Translations under genes and position numbers: made by a program
Notes under the pieces: model-generated
Seen by the model: the letters and a program-made list of their open reading frames with translations, nothing else
Database searches by the model: none
What the model was told of the DNA's origin: nothing
Shown: positions 7,059-15,472 of the stretch, in pieces
Layout of the letters: each line of letters opens with the position of its first letter
How positions within the stretch are numbered: the stretch's first letter is position 1
Assembly: GCA_035315685.1 (NCBI GenBank)
Contig: DATFXR010000620.1
Coordinates: 1 to 33,705, forward strand
DNA from: QHWK01 sp035315685
GTDB lineage: Bacteria; Acidobacteriota; Vicinamibacteria; Vicinamibacterales; CAVVIG01
Direction: 5' to 3'
DNA length: 33,705 nucleotides

Positions 7059-8018
7059 ATGAGGGTCTCGGTGCTCGCGTTGGACAGTGTCTTCGATACC
7101 GGTCTGGCGACCGTCCTTGACGCCTTTCATACGGCCAACGAACTCGCCACGCTGTCGGGCCTGTCGTCATCGCGGTTCGACGTCACGGTCGTCGGTGTTC
7201 GCAAGACCGTCACAACTGCGCAAGGTTTGACGGTGCCGGTGCGGCGGACGGCAAAACGGGTTCCCGATTGCGTCGTGGTGCCCGCGATTGGCTTCAAGAT
7301 GCCCGACTCGTTGCAGCGGGCGCTTGCGCGGCCGGACATCCGCGATGCGACGCTGGTGCTCCAGCAGTGGGCCGGGCAGGGAGCGACGATGAGCGCGGCC
7401 TGCATTGGAACGTTCGTGCTGGCCGAGTCCGGCCTTCTCGATGATCATGATGCGACCACTACCTGGTGGCTCGCTCCGCTCTTTCGGACACGCTATCCAG
7501 CGGTGCGGCTCGACGAATCACACATGCTCGTCAAGTCAGGACGCGTCGTTACCGCGGGAGCGGCGCTGAGTCACATGGATCTGGCGCTCTGGCTGATTCG
7601 GCAACACAGTCCGAAGCTCGCCGCCTTGACCGCGAAATACTTGATCGTCGACTCGCGGCCGTCGCAGTCCGCGTACGTCTTGACAGATCACTTGATTCAC
7701 AACGATCCCCTGGTCGAACGATTCGAACGGTGGGCGCGCACCAGGCTCGCGCACGGGTTCTCGCTGGACGAGGCGGCGAAGGCCGTCGGATCCAGCAAGC
7801 GAACGCTTGCGCGTCGCATGCAGGCGGTGCTGGGAAGGTCCCCCTTATCCTATTTTCAGAGTCTGCGCGTGGAGCGCGCCGTCCACCTGCTGAAGACGGG
7901 TCATGAGAGCGTCGATCAGATTGCCGCGCGCGTCGGCTATGCTGATGGCGTCACCCTGCGAACGCTCTTGCGACGTCAGCTGGGGTATGGCATCAGGGAA
8001 ATTCGCAGAGCGGATTGA
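7059..8018 (+). CDS. GlxA-family transcriptional regulator (DJ-1/PfpI domain + AraC HTH)
   Basis: The protein has 319 residues, the usual size. The N-terminal half is a class I glutamine amidotransferase-like DJ-1/PfpI domain (MRVSVLALDSVFDTGL), with a cysteine at residue 115 in the nucleophile-elbow position (MSAACIGTFVLAESGLLD). The C-terminal part (about 220-315) is an AraC-type double HTH: RLAHGFSLDEAAKAVGSSKRTL and the signature VDQIAARVGYADGVTLRTLLRR. The domain probably senses a small molecule rather than acting as an enzyme. It is divergent from the ABM-domain gene. The ATG at 7059 fits the family start; there is no Shine-Dalgarno. Confidence 0.93.
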   Translation: MRVSVLALDSVFDTGLATVLDAFHTANELATLSGLSSSRFDVTVVGVRKTVTTAQGLTVPVRRTAKRVPDCVVVPAIGFKMPDSLQRALARPDIRDATLVLQQWAGQGATMSAACIGTFVLAESGLLDDHDATTTWWLAPLFRTRYPAVRLDESHMLVKSGRVVTAGAALSHMDLALWLIRQHSPKLAALTAKYLIVDSRPSQSAYVLTDHLIHNDPLVERFERWARTRLAHGFSLDEAAKAVGSSKRTLARRMQAVLGRSPLSYFQSLRVERAVHLLKTGHESVDQIAARVGYADGVTLRTLLRRQLGYGIREIRRAD

Positions 8019-8066
8019 CCGCAGCCAGCGCCCGCGCCATCGGCGAACGTTGCCGGTCCACCGCGC

Positions 8067-9581
8067 CTACTGACACCGAAAATTCTTCGCATCGTCGGTG
8101 CTGCCGGTGCCGCGGTAGTGCGCCGTCGCCGGATACGCGCACAGCGGACGCGTGCGATCGACGACACCGGCGGCCATGTGTGCGGCTTCGATCGCCTGCG
8201 GCTTCTTCCCGGTTTCGACCCACTGATCGACCGCGGCGACCTTGTCGAAGACGTCGGTGCCGGGACCGCCCTGGCAGTGCCCCATGCCCGGCACCATGAA
8301 CAACGCGAGCGAATTCGCCGCCGACGCCCCGACCGTGTCGTTGATCCGCTTGAACATGATGAGGCTCGTGTCGGGCGAGACGAGCGGATCGGCCCAGCCG
8401 TGGTAGATCAGCAGCTTGCCGCCGCGTTGGAAGAAACGCGAAACATCCGGATCGCCGCCGTACAGCAGCCCCGTGTCCGCCTTGACTGCGCGCTCGACAT
8501 CGTCCGGCACCTTGATCGAGTGGTAGTCCCAGTCGGCCGTGAAGACGATCTTCCGCATCCCTTCGTGCGATTCGCCGGACGGTAACGGTCCCGCCACGCC
8601 GCCCCATCCGAGCTCGGACCCCGGATAGTAGCGGCCCGGATGCAGCACTGCGCCGCTCTTCGGATCGCGGATCGGACGCACCATCGCGCTCGCCGTCTCG
8701 ACCTGATCCTTCGTCAGGCAATCAGCACGATCCTCTCCGCCGCACGTCAACGTCGCGAAGTCGAAGGAGCACTTCGTCGGATCCTCGATGACGCCGTCCT
8801 TCACACCGTCCCCGGCATCGCACTTGCCGAGAACTGCGTCGTGGATCTTTGGATACTTGATCGCAGGAATCACCGCCGCCGGCGTCCGGTTGACGTAGGT
8901 GTTCAACCACACGCGCGCGGCGTAGAGCCGCATCTGGTCCCACGACGGATCGCCTGCGACGATGCCGTCGAAGTCGTCGGGATAGCGCTGCGCTTCGATC
9001 AGCGCCTGGCGTCCGCCGGTCGAACACGAGTTGAAGTACGCGCGCGTCGGCAGCGTGTCGTAATGCGCGGTGACGATCGTCTTCGCGCTGACGGTCATCT
9101 CGTGAATCGCTCGATAGGCGAAGTCCACGAGTTTCTCGGGGTGCCCGGCGACGAAATCGGCGTTGCCGCCGACGTGACCAGTGTCCGTCCCTGCGGCTGC
9201 GTATCCGGCTTTCACCGAGGCCGCCATCGCCGGATATGGAATCGCCCCTCCTAACCCGCCGTTCCCGGACGCCTGCAGCTTGTGATTCCAACCGGACTGC
9301 GGCAACCAGACTTCAACGCGGATGTCGGAGTCACCGGAGGGAGTCAGCTTCAGCGTTACGCGGCAGAATGCCGGCAGCGTTTTGAAGGCCGCGGTCGCGT
9401 TCGTGCTGGTCGCATTCGGAGGTACGAATACGCCGGCTGGCACATGCTCTGCCGACAGCGCCTGACCGTTCGTCACCTTCACCTGCGTCAGTGATTCGCA
9501 CGAAATCGGGGCGGGCGCTGCCGCCGTCAGCGCACCGAGCGGCACCGCGCCGAGCAGTGCAATCAAGGCTGCGATTCTCAT
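8067..9581 (-). CDS. Secreted tannase/feruloyl esterase family protein
   Basis: The protein has 504 residues with a signal peptide (MRIAALIALLGAVPLGALTAAAPA). It has the tannase-family features: Ser187 in the CSTGGRQ nucleophile motif, Asp398 (WADPL), His435 (GMGHCQGG), and the paired cysteines 186 and 436 that bring Ser and His together (CS-D-HC motif). A Ca-binding-like segment (CDAGDGVKDGVIEDP, 254-268) and many cysteines in the lid domain also fit. It is predicted to hydrolyse esters of plant phenolic acids outside the cytoplasm. It lies 89 bp downstream of the kinase gene in the same direction, so may share its transcript. No clear Shine-Dalgarno is present. Confidence 0.92.
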   Translation of the reverse strand: MRIAALIALLGAVPLGALTAAAPAPISCESLTQVKVTNGQALSAEHVPAGVFVPPNATSTNATAAFKTLPAFCRVTLKLTPSGDSDIRVEVWLPQSGWNHKLQASGNGGLGGAIPYPAMAASVKAGYAAAGTDTGHVGGNADFVAGHPEKLVDFAYRAIHEMTVSAKTIVTAHYDTLPTRAYFNSCSTGGRQALIEAQRYPDDFDGIVAGDPSWDQMRLYAARVWLNTYVNRTPAAVIPAIKYPKIHDAVLGKCDAGDGVKDGVIEDPTKCSFDFATLTCGGEDRADCLTKDQVETASAMVRPIRDPKSGAVLHPGRYYPGSELGWGGVAGPLPSGESHEGMRKIVFTADWDYHSIKVPDDVERAVKADTGLLYGGDPDVSRFFQRGGKLLIYHGWADPLVSPDTSLIMFKRINDTVGASAANSLALFMVPGMGHCQGGPGTDVFDKVAAVDQWVETGKKPQAIEAAHMAAGVVDRTRPLCAYPATAHYRGTGSTDDAKNFRCQ

Positions 9582-9670
9582 GCGTGGAAGTTTACGCCCG
9601 AAGGCCAGTTGTCAACCTTGGCGCCGACGAGGCGAGGCGCTCCCCCCGGCCGTGCGCCGGCGGGCCACGG

Positions 9671-12376
9671 TCACTTCAGTGGCGCTCGGCTTTTGAGCTC
9701 CTCGAACCAGTTCAGTACCAGGACTTGTGAAAGCGCCACGCTCGCCTGAGCCGCCGGGGCCGAATCGATTACGCCGATGAACTGCCCGTCTGGCATGACG
9801 TCGTAACTTCTCGGCGTACCCGTGCCGTTGACCAGGAATCCGCGCGGGAGCGATTCGGGTTTTCCGACCACGAAGTCTGGCTGAGTCGTGATCGTCACCG
9901 ACTGCAGTTCGCCAGGTGGCGCGAAGAAGAGCGTTCGTCCATCGCGAGACCAGAGTGGATAGATGCCCCGCTCGATCGTGATTTGATATCGCGCGCCGGT
10001 CGCGGGAAACGGCTGCACGAAAATGCCCCCTTGCGACTCGTTGGTCGTCCAGGCCAGCCATTTCCCGTCGGGCGAAAAGACCGCGTTCGTCAGCGCCGAC
10101 GACTGGACGCCGTCGACGCGAGTGACCGTCCTCGCCGGAGGTGAGGACGTCCACAGCGAGACTCCAGAGGATCCCTGAAGGACATCGAAGGAGAACACGT
10201 CTACCCTTGGAGACCAGGACTCGGGCACGTGAGACGATCCAGCGTCGGGTTTGGTCAGACGCTCAGCTGTGTCGGATCCGTCGGCCGATTGCCAGAAGAT
10301 CGCGAGATCACCCTCGCGATCGGACTGAAACGCGATTCGCTTCCCATCGCGCGACCAGATCGGAAACCGGTTTCGCCCGCCGAACGTCAGGCGGCGCATC
10401 GCGGTCGCGCCGTCAAGGTTGTAGACCCACACGATCGCTTCCTTCCCGTCGTCGGTCGCAAAAGCGATCCGCTTGCCGTCCGGAGAAACTCTCGGATGTT
10501 CGTATGAGCGGGGCGGGAATTTGAGCCGCTGCACGGCGCCGGTCCGATCGATCACGCCGAGGTCGTTCGCGGCGGACATGACCGAGGGCCCGGGAATATA
10601 GAGCAGCGAGCCAGTGTCGGACACGCTGAATTGCGCGGACCCGGTGGTGCCGCCGAGGCTCCGTCTCACGCCCTCGAGCACAGGCGTGGGACTGCCAGCG
10701 ATCCGCAATCGGCCGACGTCGAACGGGACCGCGAACATCGTCCCGCCGATGGCGTAGACGAGATGGCCCGTTGGCAGATAACGCGCGTCGCTTCCGCCCT
10801 GGATGACCATCTTGCGCTCGCCGCTCGACAGTGACTGCACGACGATCTCCGCCTTGTCCCATCGATCTGTCGTCGAGCCGCTCGCGAGCGTGAAGAGCAG
10901 GGCCTGACCACCGGGCAGGATTTGCGGACCGTGCGCCAACTCACCGGCCTTTACCGTCGCGAGCCGCTCGGGGTTTCCGCCCTGCGGCGCGACACGCATA
11001 ATCCCCCGGCTGCCCTCTCCCCACACGATTCCTGTCTCATGCCAGCTCATGCCGAAGAACGCAAAATCAGCGGTGGTCGTGATGGCGGCCGGGGCCCCCC
11101 CTGCGACAGCGACCGTTCTCACTGTCCGATCGGCAAGTGACCAGTAGGCGATGGATCGGCTGTCGGGTGAGAACGTCGGATTGGAAATACCCGACGAGGT
11201 CTCAGTGAGCGCCCGTGTGTCCAGTTCCGTCATCGACTTCACGTGCAGCGCGCCGTTGGCGATGTAGGCCATCGTCGCGCCGTCGGGTGACATCGCCACG
11301 ATCTGCCGATTGGTGGTCGTGTAGCGCTGCCCTTCAGGGAGCATCAGTGCGAATCGGCTGACAGACTGAGTGGGGGCCGGTTTCAACCACCACACGGCAG
11401 CGCCGACGAGCGCGCTGGTCACAAACGCGGTGAGGATCGCCGGCGTGGCGCGCCTCCAGATCGAGCGAGGCGGCTCTCTGACCGGCGCGGTCGTCGCGGG
11501 TAACGCCGGCTCCGAGAGACTTTCGTCGATTTCCAGGGCGGCGTCGCCCATGTCCCGCAACCGCTTGCGCGGGTCTTTCTGCAGACAGCGGCGAAGCAGC
11601 AGCCGGACACGGTCCGGTACGTGACGAGGGATCGCGGCCCAATCGGGCTCGCGGGTGAGAATCGCCGCAATCGCATCGGACACCGTCTCGCCCGGCTCGA
11701 ACGCCGGGCGGCCGGTCAGCATCTCATACACGACACAGCCGAACGACCACACGTCGCTACGGCGGTCCGTGGCCTTGCCGCGCGCCTGCTCCGGGCTCAT
11801 ATACGCCGCGGTGCCGAGGATCACTCCGACACCTGTCATTGCCGGCGACGTGAGCGTCGGCGACAGCGAGAGGAGACCGTCGGTCGAGGGGTCCGCTCCG
11901 CTCACCTCGACCGCCTTGGCCAGACCGAAGTCGAGCACCTTGACTGCGCCGTCGGACCGAACCTTGATGTTGGCGGGTTTGAGGTCGCGATGAATCACAC
12001 CGTGGTCGTGCGCCGTCGCGAGCGCGTCGGCAATCTGTCGCGCGATCGCGAGCGCCTCGTCGAGCGGAATCGGTCCGCGCGCGATGCGCTCGGCCAGTGT
12101 CGGGCCCTCGACCAGCTCCATGACAAGGGCCCGCGCGCCGCTGGAATCTTCCAGGCCGTAGATGGCCGCGATGTGAGGATGGTTGAGCGACGCCAGTACC
12201 TGCGCTTCCCGCTTGAAGCGGGAGAGGCGATCGGGATCCCGTGTGAAGGCGTCAGGCAGGACCTTGAGAGCGACGTCGCGATTGAGCTTCGTATCAGATG
12301 CGCGATAGACCTCACCCATCCCGCCCTGGCCAAGCTTCGAGAGGACTCGATACGGTCCGAGCGAGCTGCCGATCAT
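9671..12376 (-). CDS. Membrane Ser/Thr protein kinase with TolB/WD40-like propeller
   Basis: The protein has 901 residues. The cytoplasmic kinase domain (about 8-285) is complete: glycine loop GQGGMGEV (16-23), Lys38 in VALKVL, HRDLKPAN (129-136), DFG (149-151) and the GTAAYMSPEQ activation-loop end (188-197). One membrane helix follows (about 311-330, PAILTAFVTSALVGAAVWW). The rest (about 340-890) is an extracytoplasmic beta-propeller of TolB/WD40-like repeats (SPDGKRIAF, WSRDGKRIAF, SPDGKWLAW), ending with the common QVLVLNWFEELKSR. The ligand sensed and targets phosphorylated are unknown. Its ATG overlaps the stop of the VOC gene (ATGA). Confidence 0.95.
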   Translation of the reverse strand: MIGSSLGPYRVLSKLGQGGMGEVYRASDTKLNRDVALKVLPDAFTRDPDRLSRFKREAQVLASLNHPHIAAIYGLEDSSGARALVMELVEGPTLAERIARGPIPLDEALAIARQIADALATAHDHGVIHRDLKPANIKVRSDGAVKVLDFGLAKAVEVSGADPSTDGLLSLSPTLTSPAMTGVGVILGTAAYMSPEQARGKATDRRSDVWSFGCVVYEMLTGRPAFEPGETVSDAIAAILTREPDWAAIPRHVPDRVRLLLRRCLQKDPRKRLRDMGDAALEIDESLSEPALPATTAPVREPPRSIWRRATPAILTAFVTSALVGAAVWWLKPAPTQSVSRFALMLPEGQRYTTTNRQIVAMSPDGATMAYIANGALHVKSMTELDTRALTETSSGISNPTFSPDSRSIAYWSLADRTVRTVAVAGGAPAAITTTADFAFFGMSWHETGIVWGEGSRGIMRVAPQGGNPERLATVKAGELAHGPQILPGGQALLFTLASGSTTDRWDKAEIVVQSLSSGERKMVIQGGSDARYLPTGHLVYAIGGTMFAVPFDVGRLRIAGSPTPVLEGVRRSLGGTTGSAQFSVSDTGSLLYIPGPSVMSAANDLGVIDRTGAVQRLKFPPRSYEHPRVSPDGKRIAFATDDGKEAIVWVYNLDGATAMRRLTFGGRNRFPIWSRDGKRIAFQSDREGDLAIFWQSADGSDTAERLTKPDAGSSHVPESWSPRVDVFSFDVLQGSSGVSLWTSSPPARTVTRVDGVQSSALTNAVFSPDGKWLAWTTNESQGGIFVQPFPATGARYQITIERGIYPLWSRDGRTLFFAPPGELQSVTITTQPDFVVGKPESLPRGFLVNGTGTPRSYDVMPDGQFIGVIDSAPAAQASVALSQVLVLNWFEELKSRAPLK

Positions 12377-12795
12377 TCCACAGCCTTCTGTCTGGCTTCG
12401 GCGTTCGGTTCACTGAAGCAGAGAATGTAGCCGTCAGGATCCTCGACGTAAAAATCGAGGCATGCCCACGGCCTTTCTTCGAGTGGTCTGATCACTCGAG
12501 CCCCACGCCTTTCCAACTCGCTGAACAGACCTCGGATGCCGGACACGGAAATGTACGCGTCCAGATGTTCGTTGTGTTTCCGGTGTTCTCTGTCCGCCGC
12601 CAGTTTCGGCGCATCTTTGAGATGGATCGCGAATCCGTCACGGGTGACGGCTGCATAGAATGTCTGATACTTGAAGTCGAGCTGGAAGCCGAGCCTGTCA
12701 CAGTAGTACCCAATCGCCCGATCAAGATCGTCGACGAGAAACTGCGGTGCGATCCCGGTCACCTGCGCAGCAGCGTGAACTGGCATGGCGGACAT
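12373..12795 (-). CDS. VOC (glyoxalase/bleomycin resistance) family protein
   Basis: The protein has 140 residues from the ATG at 12795, which has AGGAG four bases upstream; the next ATG at 12786 is also possible. It is a single VOC domain with two beta-alpha-beta-beta-beta modules: APQFLVDDLDRAIGYYCDRLGFQLDF and LDAYISVSGIRGLFSELERRGARV, then FYVEDPDGYILCFSE. The final glutamate in the LCFSE strand is the usual metal-ligand position. Substrate unknown. It starts 25 bp after the TPP enzyme gene and overlaps the kinase gene by four bases, so all three are probably co-transcribed. Confidence 0.9.
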   Translation of the reverse strand: MSAMPVHAAAQVTGIAPQFLVDDLDRAIGYYCDRLGFQLDFKYQTFYAAVTRDGFAIHLKDAPKLAADREHRKHNEHLDAYISVSGIRGLFSELERRGARVIRPLEERPWACLDFYVEDPDGYILCFSEPNAEARQKAVE

Positions 12796-12820
12796 CTCAC
12801 TCCTCGATCGCAACGCGCAT

Positions 12821-14428
12821 TCAGAACATCCGGCGGTAGTCGGCGTAATCCACCGGCACCGCTATCACCATGCTTCGCCGCGCGCCGGCCGCGCCCGCCG
12901 CCGCCGACGCGAGCTCGTCGGGCTTCGCCGTTCGCAGCGCCTCGACGCCGCACGACGCCGCCATCGCCACGATGTCGATCGCGCCGAAGTCCACGCCATA
13001 CGGCGGCAGCGCCCTGCCCTCCTGGGACAACTTGATCAGCGAGTAGCTGCCGTCCTCGAGCACCACCGTGATGAAGGGCGCGCCGACGCGCTCGGCCGAT
13101 TCCAGCTCCTGCGCGTTCATCGAGAAGCCGCCATCGCCGACCGCCGCGAGCACGGTCGCATCCGGACGTGCGAGCCGCGCGCCGATCGCCGCGCTCAGCC
13201 CGTACGACATGCCTGACAACCCGTTCGACATCCAGAACGTGGCCGGATGCCGGCTCGGCCAGTACTGGCCGAACAGATATTTGTGCGACCCGACGTCGGT
13301 CGTGACGATGGTGTCCGGTGGCAACGCGTCCGCCAGTGACTGGACGATGTCTCCCGGCCACATCACGCCGCCGGCGCCGGATCGATCGCGCAGCAGGCGG
13401 CGGCGCCGCTGTTGAAACGCGTCGAACGGAGTATCCCAGGCCAGGGGCGGAGGCATCGATCCAATCGCCTCGAGGAACGCAGCGTGATCCACGAGCGCGA
13501 CACCCTGCGGCACGATGCCTGCGGCGCCGCCAACGTTCGGCGCGTCGAGCACCCAGTCGATCGTCAGCTCGGCGTGCCACGTCTTGTCGACTTCCACGGG
13601 ATCGAGACCGAGGCCGACCAGCACGTCGGCCGCCTGCAGCGCGCCGCACACGACGTCGTCGGCGGCCATGCCGCCGGCGACGCCCACGAAGTTCGCGGCA
13701 GTTTCGTCGACAATCCCCTTGACCTTCGGCGTCACCGCGACCGGCAGGTTCCACGCGTCGAGCCACGCGCGCAGCGGCGCCGCGTTTGCCGGATCGATCC
13801 CGAGTCCGACGACGATCAGCGGCCGCTGCGCGCGACTGAGCTTTCCGGCCAGCACGCGCGCCGCTGCCGCGGAGGCAGCCGAACGGTCTGCTGCCGGTAC
13901 GCGAACGGATGCGGCCGGCGGCACATTGTCCGCGGCCTTCAGCGCTTCGCGCGCCGACAGCGTCACGTACGCCGCACCGTACGGCCGCTCCATGCACGCG
14001 GCCAGCGCGCGCGGCACGGCGTCGGCAACATTCTGCGCCGTCAGCGTCGCCACATATTTCGTGACTGGACGGTACACGTCGTGGAGCGGCAGCCGCTGAT
14101 GCGTGTGGCTCGCCGGGAACTCCTCGGGAATCTGCGCCGAGATCGCGAGGAGCGGCTCCTGATCCAGGTACGCGCTGCTCAGTGGCAGCATCAGATTCGC
14201 CGCGCCCGGGCCCAGCGTGCTCAACACCACGCCAGGCTGCCCGCGGAGCTTGCCGTACACCGCTGCGGCGATGCCGGCGTTCGCCTCGTGGCGCATCAGC
14301 ACGAACTCGACGCCGGCGCGGCGCAGCTCGTCGATCAGCACGAGCACTTCGCCGCCCGGCAGCCCGAACACGCGATCGATGCCAGCGCCGGAGAGGAGGC
14401 GCGCGATGACGGCGGCTGTCGTGGGCAT
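12821..14428 (-). CDS. Thiamine-pyrophosphate-dependent enzyme, acetolactate synthase-like
   Basis: The protein has 535 residues from the ATG at 14428; the frame is open upstream but only from here does it match the family (MPTTAAVIARLLSGAGIDRVFGLPGGE). Pyr domain: Glu48 in RHEANAGIAAAVYGK is the TPP-activating residue. Central domain: PLIVVGLGIDPANAAPL and further. PP domain: GDGGFSMN (from 431) and, at the usual NN site, the residues ED in VVLEDGSYSLIK (458-459), similar to the ID/ND seen in other acetolactate-synthase-like proteins. It is predicted to decarboxylate a 2-keto acid and transfer the product; the true substrate is unknown. No small regulatory subunit gene is nearby, which argues against classical branched-chain biosynthesis. 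Confidence 0.9.
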   Translation of the reverse strand: MPTTAAVIARLLSGAGIDRVFGLPGGEVLVLIDELRRAGVEFVLMRHEANAGIAAAVYGKLRGQPGVVLSTLGPGAANLMLPLSSAYLDQEPLLAISAQIPEEFPASHTHQRLPLHDVYRPVTKYVATLTAQNVADAVPRALAACMERPYGAAYVTLSAREALKAADNVPPAASVRVPAADRSAASAAAARVLAGKLSRAQRPLIVVGLGIDPANAAPLRAWLDAWNLPVAVTPKVKGIVDETAANFVGVAGGMAADDVVCGALQAADVLVGLGLDPVEVDKTWHAELTIDWVLDAPNVGGAAGIVPQGVALVDHAAFLEAIGSMPPPLAWDTPFDAFQQRRRRLLRDRSGAGGVMWPGDIVQSLADALPPDTIVTTDVGSHKYLFGQYWPSRHPATFWMSNGLSGMSYGLSAAIGARLARPDATVLAAVGDGGFSMNAQELESAERVGAPFITVVLEDGSYSLIKLSQEGRALPPYGVDFGAIDIVAMAASCGVEALRTAKPDELASAAAGAAGARRSMVIAVPVDYADYRRMF

Positions 14429-14473
14429 GGGAAGCGTGCATATTATGCTGGACTCGCATGCGGGCGCGCGCGC

Positions 14474-14503
14474 TTGACACGTCCAGTCAGCCGCGGTCAG
14501 ACT
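14474..14503 (+). promoter_or_regulatory. Probable promoter of the crcB operon
   Basis: TTGACA at 14474-14479 and a weak CAGACT at 14498-14503 (18-bp spacer) would start transcription about 10-15 bases before the fluoride riboswitch. The -10 box is poor, so only the -35 is convincing. Confidence 0.35.
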
Positions 14504-14522
14504 GCGACTCGCAGTTTTCGTC

Positions 14523-14573
14523 GGCGGTGGAGTCCGCCACAACCGCCGTTTCTCGACGGCCAATGACTCCTGC
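14523..14573 (+). ncRNA. Fluoride riboswitch (crcB motif)
   Basis: The sequence fits the crcB-motif aptamer. A P1 helix is formed by GGCGG (14523-14527) and CCGCC (14534-14538). The conserved ACAACCG joins into a second helix GCCG/CGGC closed by a short loop. The 3' part reads AATGACTCCTGC, where ACTCC (14566-14570) can form the characteristic pseudoknot with GGAGT (14529-14533). It ends about 50 bases before the crcB start, exactly where these switches lie. On fluoride binding, such RNAs raise expression of the exporter. No U-rich terminator is seen, so control is probably translational through the GAGG region before the ATG. Confidence 0.85.
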
Positions 14574-14625
14574 GGGTGGCCGTGGGAGTGCGCTCACATG
14601 CCGCGGCGCCGCGAGGTGACGCGAC

Positions 14626-15006
14626 ATGGAACGATTCCTGTGGATTTGTCTCGCGGGCGCGGCGGGCACCGGCGCTCGCTACCTGATCGCGCTCTGGACT
14701 GCTCAACGCTTTGGCAGCGCCTTTCCCTACGGCACGCTGATCGTCAATCTTGCCGGCTGCTTCGCCATCGCCGCGATCATGCACGCGGCGCTGACACTCT
14801 CCTGGTCGCCAACGCTCCGTTCGACGATCACCATCGGTTTCATCGGCGGTCTGACGACGTATTCGAGCTTCAATTACGAAACGACGCGGCTCCTCGACGA
14901 GGGCTCGCCCGGGCTCGCGGGCCTGAACGCCACGGTCACGATCGCCGGTGCGTTCCTCGCGGGATTGCTCGGCCTGCTGTGCGCCAGGCAATGGCTTGGC
15001 CGGTAG
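14626..15006 (+). CDS. crcB: Fluoride ion channel CrcB (Fluc)
   Basis: The protein has 126 residues and four membrane helices, the standard size of a Fluc dual-topology channel. Signature parts are AGAAGTGARYLIAL (N-terminal helix with Arg18), GTLIVNLAGCF with the conserved Asn41 facing the pore, and the GFIGGLTTYSSFNYE break-helix region (71-85) with the Thr/Ser/Phe residues that bind Na+ and line the fluoride pathway. It exports toxic fluoride. A fluoride riboswitch lies directly upstream, which strongly supports the function. The ATG at 14626 has GAGG nine bases upstream. Confidence 0.96.
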   Translation: MERFLWICLAGAAGTGARYLIALWTAQRFGSAFPYGTLIVNLAGCFAIAAIMHAALTLSWSPTLRSTITIGFIGGLTTYSSFNYETTRLLDEGSPGLAGLNATVTIAGAFLAGLLGLLCARQWLGR

Positions 15007-15021
15007 GATGCGGAGGTCACG

Positions 15022-15372
15022 ATGCGAGTGCTGGATGGGGATCAGTGCCTGGTCCGGATCTTCCTCGGCGAATCCGACCAGTTTCATCACGCGCCACTGC
15101 ATCGCGTCCTGCTCGAGCGGCTGCGACGCGAGGGGTTTGCCGGCGCAACCGTCATCCACGGTGTTGCGGGCTTCGGCGCGAACAGCGTGATTCACACCGC
15201 GAGCCTCGTGGAACTGTCGAGCGATCTGCCGGTACTCATCGAAGTGGTCGACGACGAAGCGCACATCGACAAGCTGCTGCCGATTCTCGACGAGATGGTG
15301 ACCGGCGGCGCGCTCGTGACCGTCGAACGCGTGCGCGTGGTGAAGTACGCGGCAAGCCCGAAGCGAGGCTGA
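15022..15372 (+). CDS. DUF190 protein (UPF0166, PII-like)
   Basis: The protein has 116 residues. The DUF190 pattern is clear: VRIFLGESDQFHHAPLHRVLLERL, then REGFAGATVIHGVAGFGANS and the C-terminal LIEVVDDEAHIDKLLPILDEMV. The family has a PII-like ferredoxin fold and is repeatedly found next to crcB, so a part in fluoride resistance or in regulating the channel is likely but unproven. It starts 15 bases after crcB with GGAGG five bases before the ATG; the two form one riboswitch-controlled operon. Confidence 0.93.
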   Translation: MRVLDGDQCLVRIFLGESDQFHHAPLHRVLLERLRREGFAGATVIHGVAGFGANSVIHTASLVELSSDLPVLIEVVDDEAHIDKLLPILDEMVTGGALVTVERVRVVKYAASPKRG

Positions 15373-15472
15373 GCCTCGCGTCCGTCGCATTCACGGGCTG
15401 GTCGGCTGTATCGCGACTGGCTCGATGGTCGGCCGCCAGATCAAACCGAGACGCGACCGGCGTTCAGCGACT

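Noticed and set aside
9582..9670. GC-rich hairpin CCGTG...CACGG between tannase and kinase genes as a terminator
   Set aside because: Short stem, large loop and no following T run; not enough to call a terminator.
14429..14450. Palindrome GCATAATATGC upstream of the TPP enzyme gene as a promoter or operator
   Set aside because: The -10-like CATAAT has no matching -35 box; too short a dyad to claim as a site.
12759..14566. Long open frames on both strands across the TPP-enzyme gene (a 573-residue minus frame and a 384-residue plus frame)
   Set aside because: Arg/Ala/Gly-rich translations without any family pattern; they are by-products of high GC content over a gene with clear TPP motifs.
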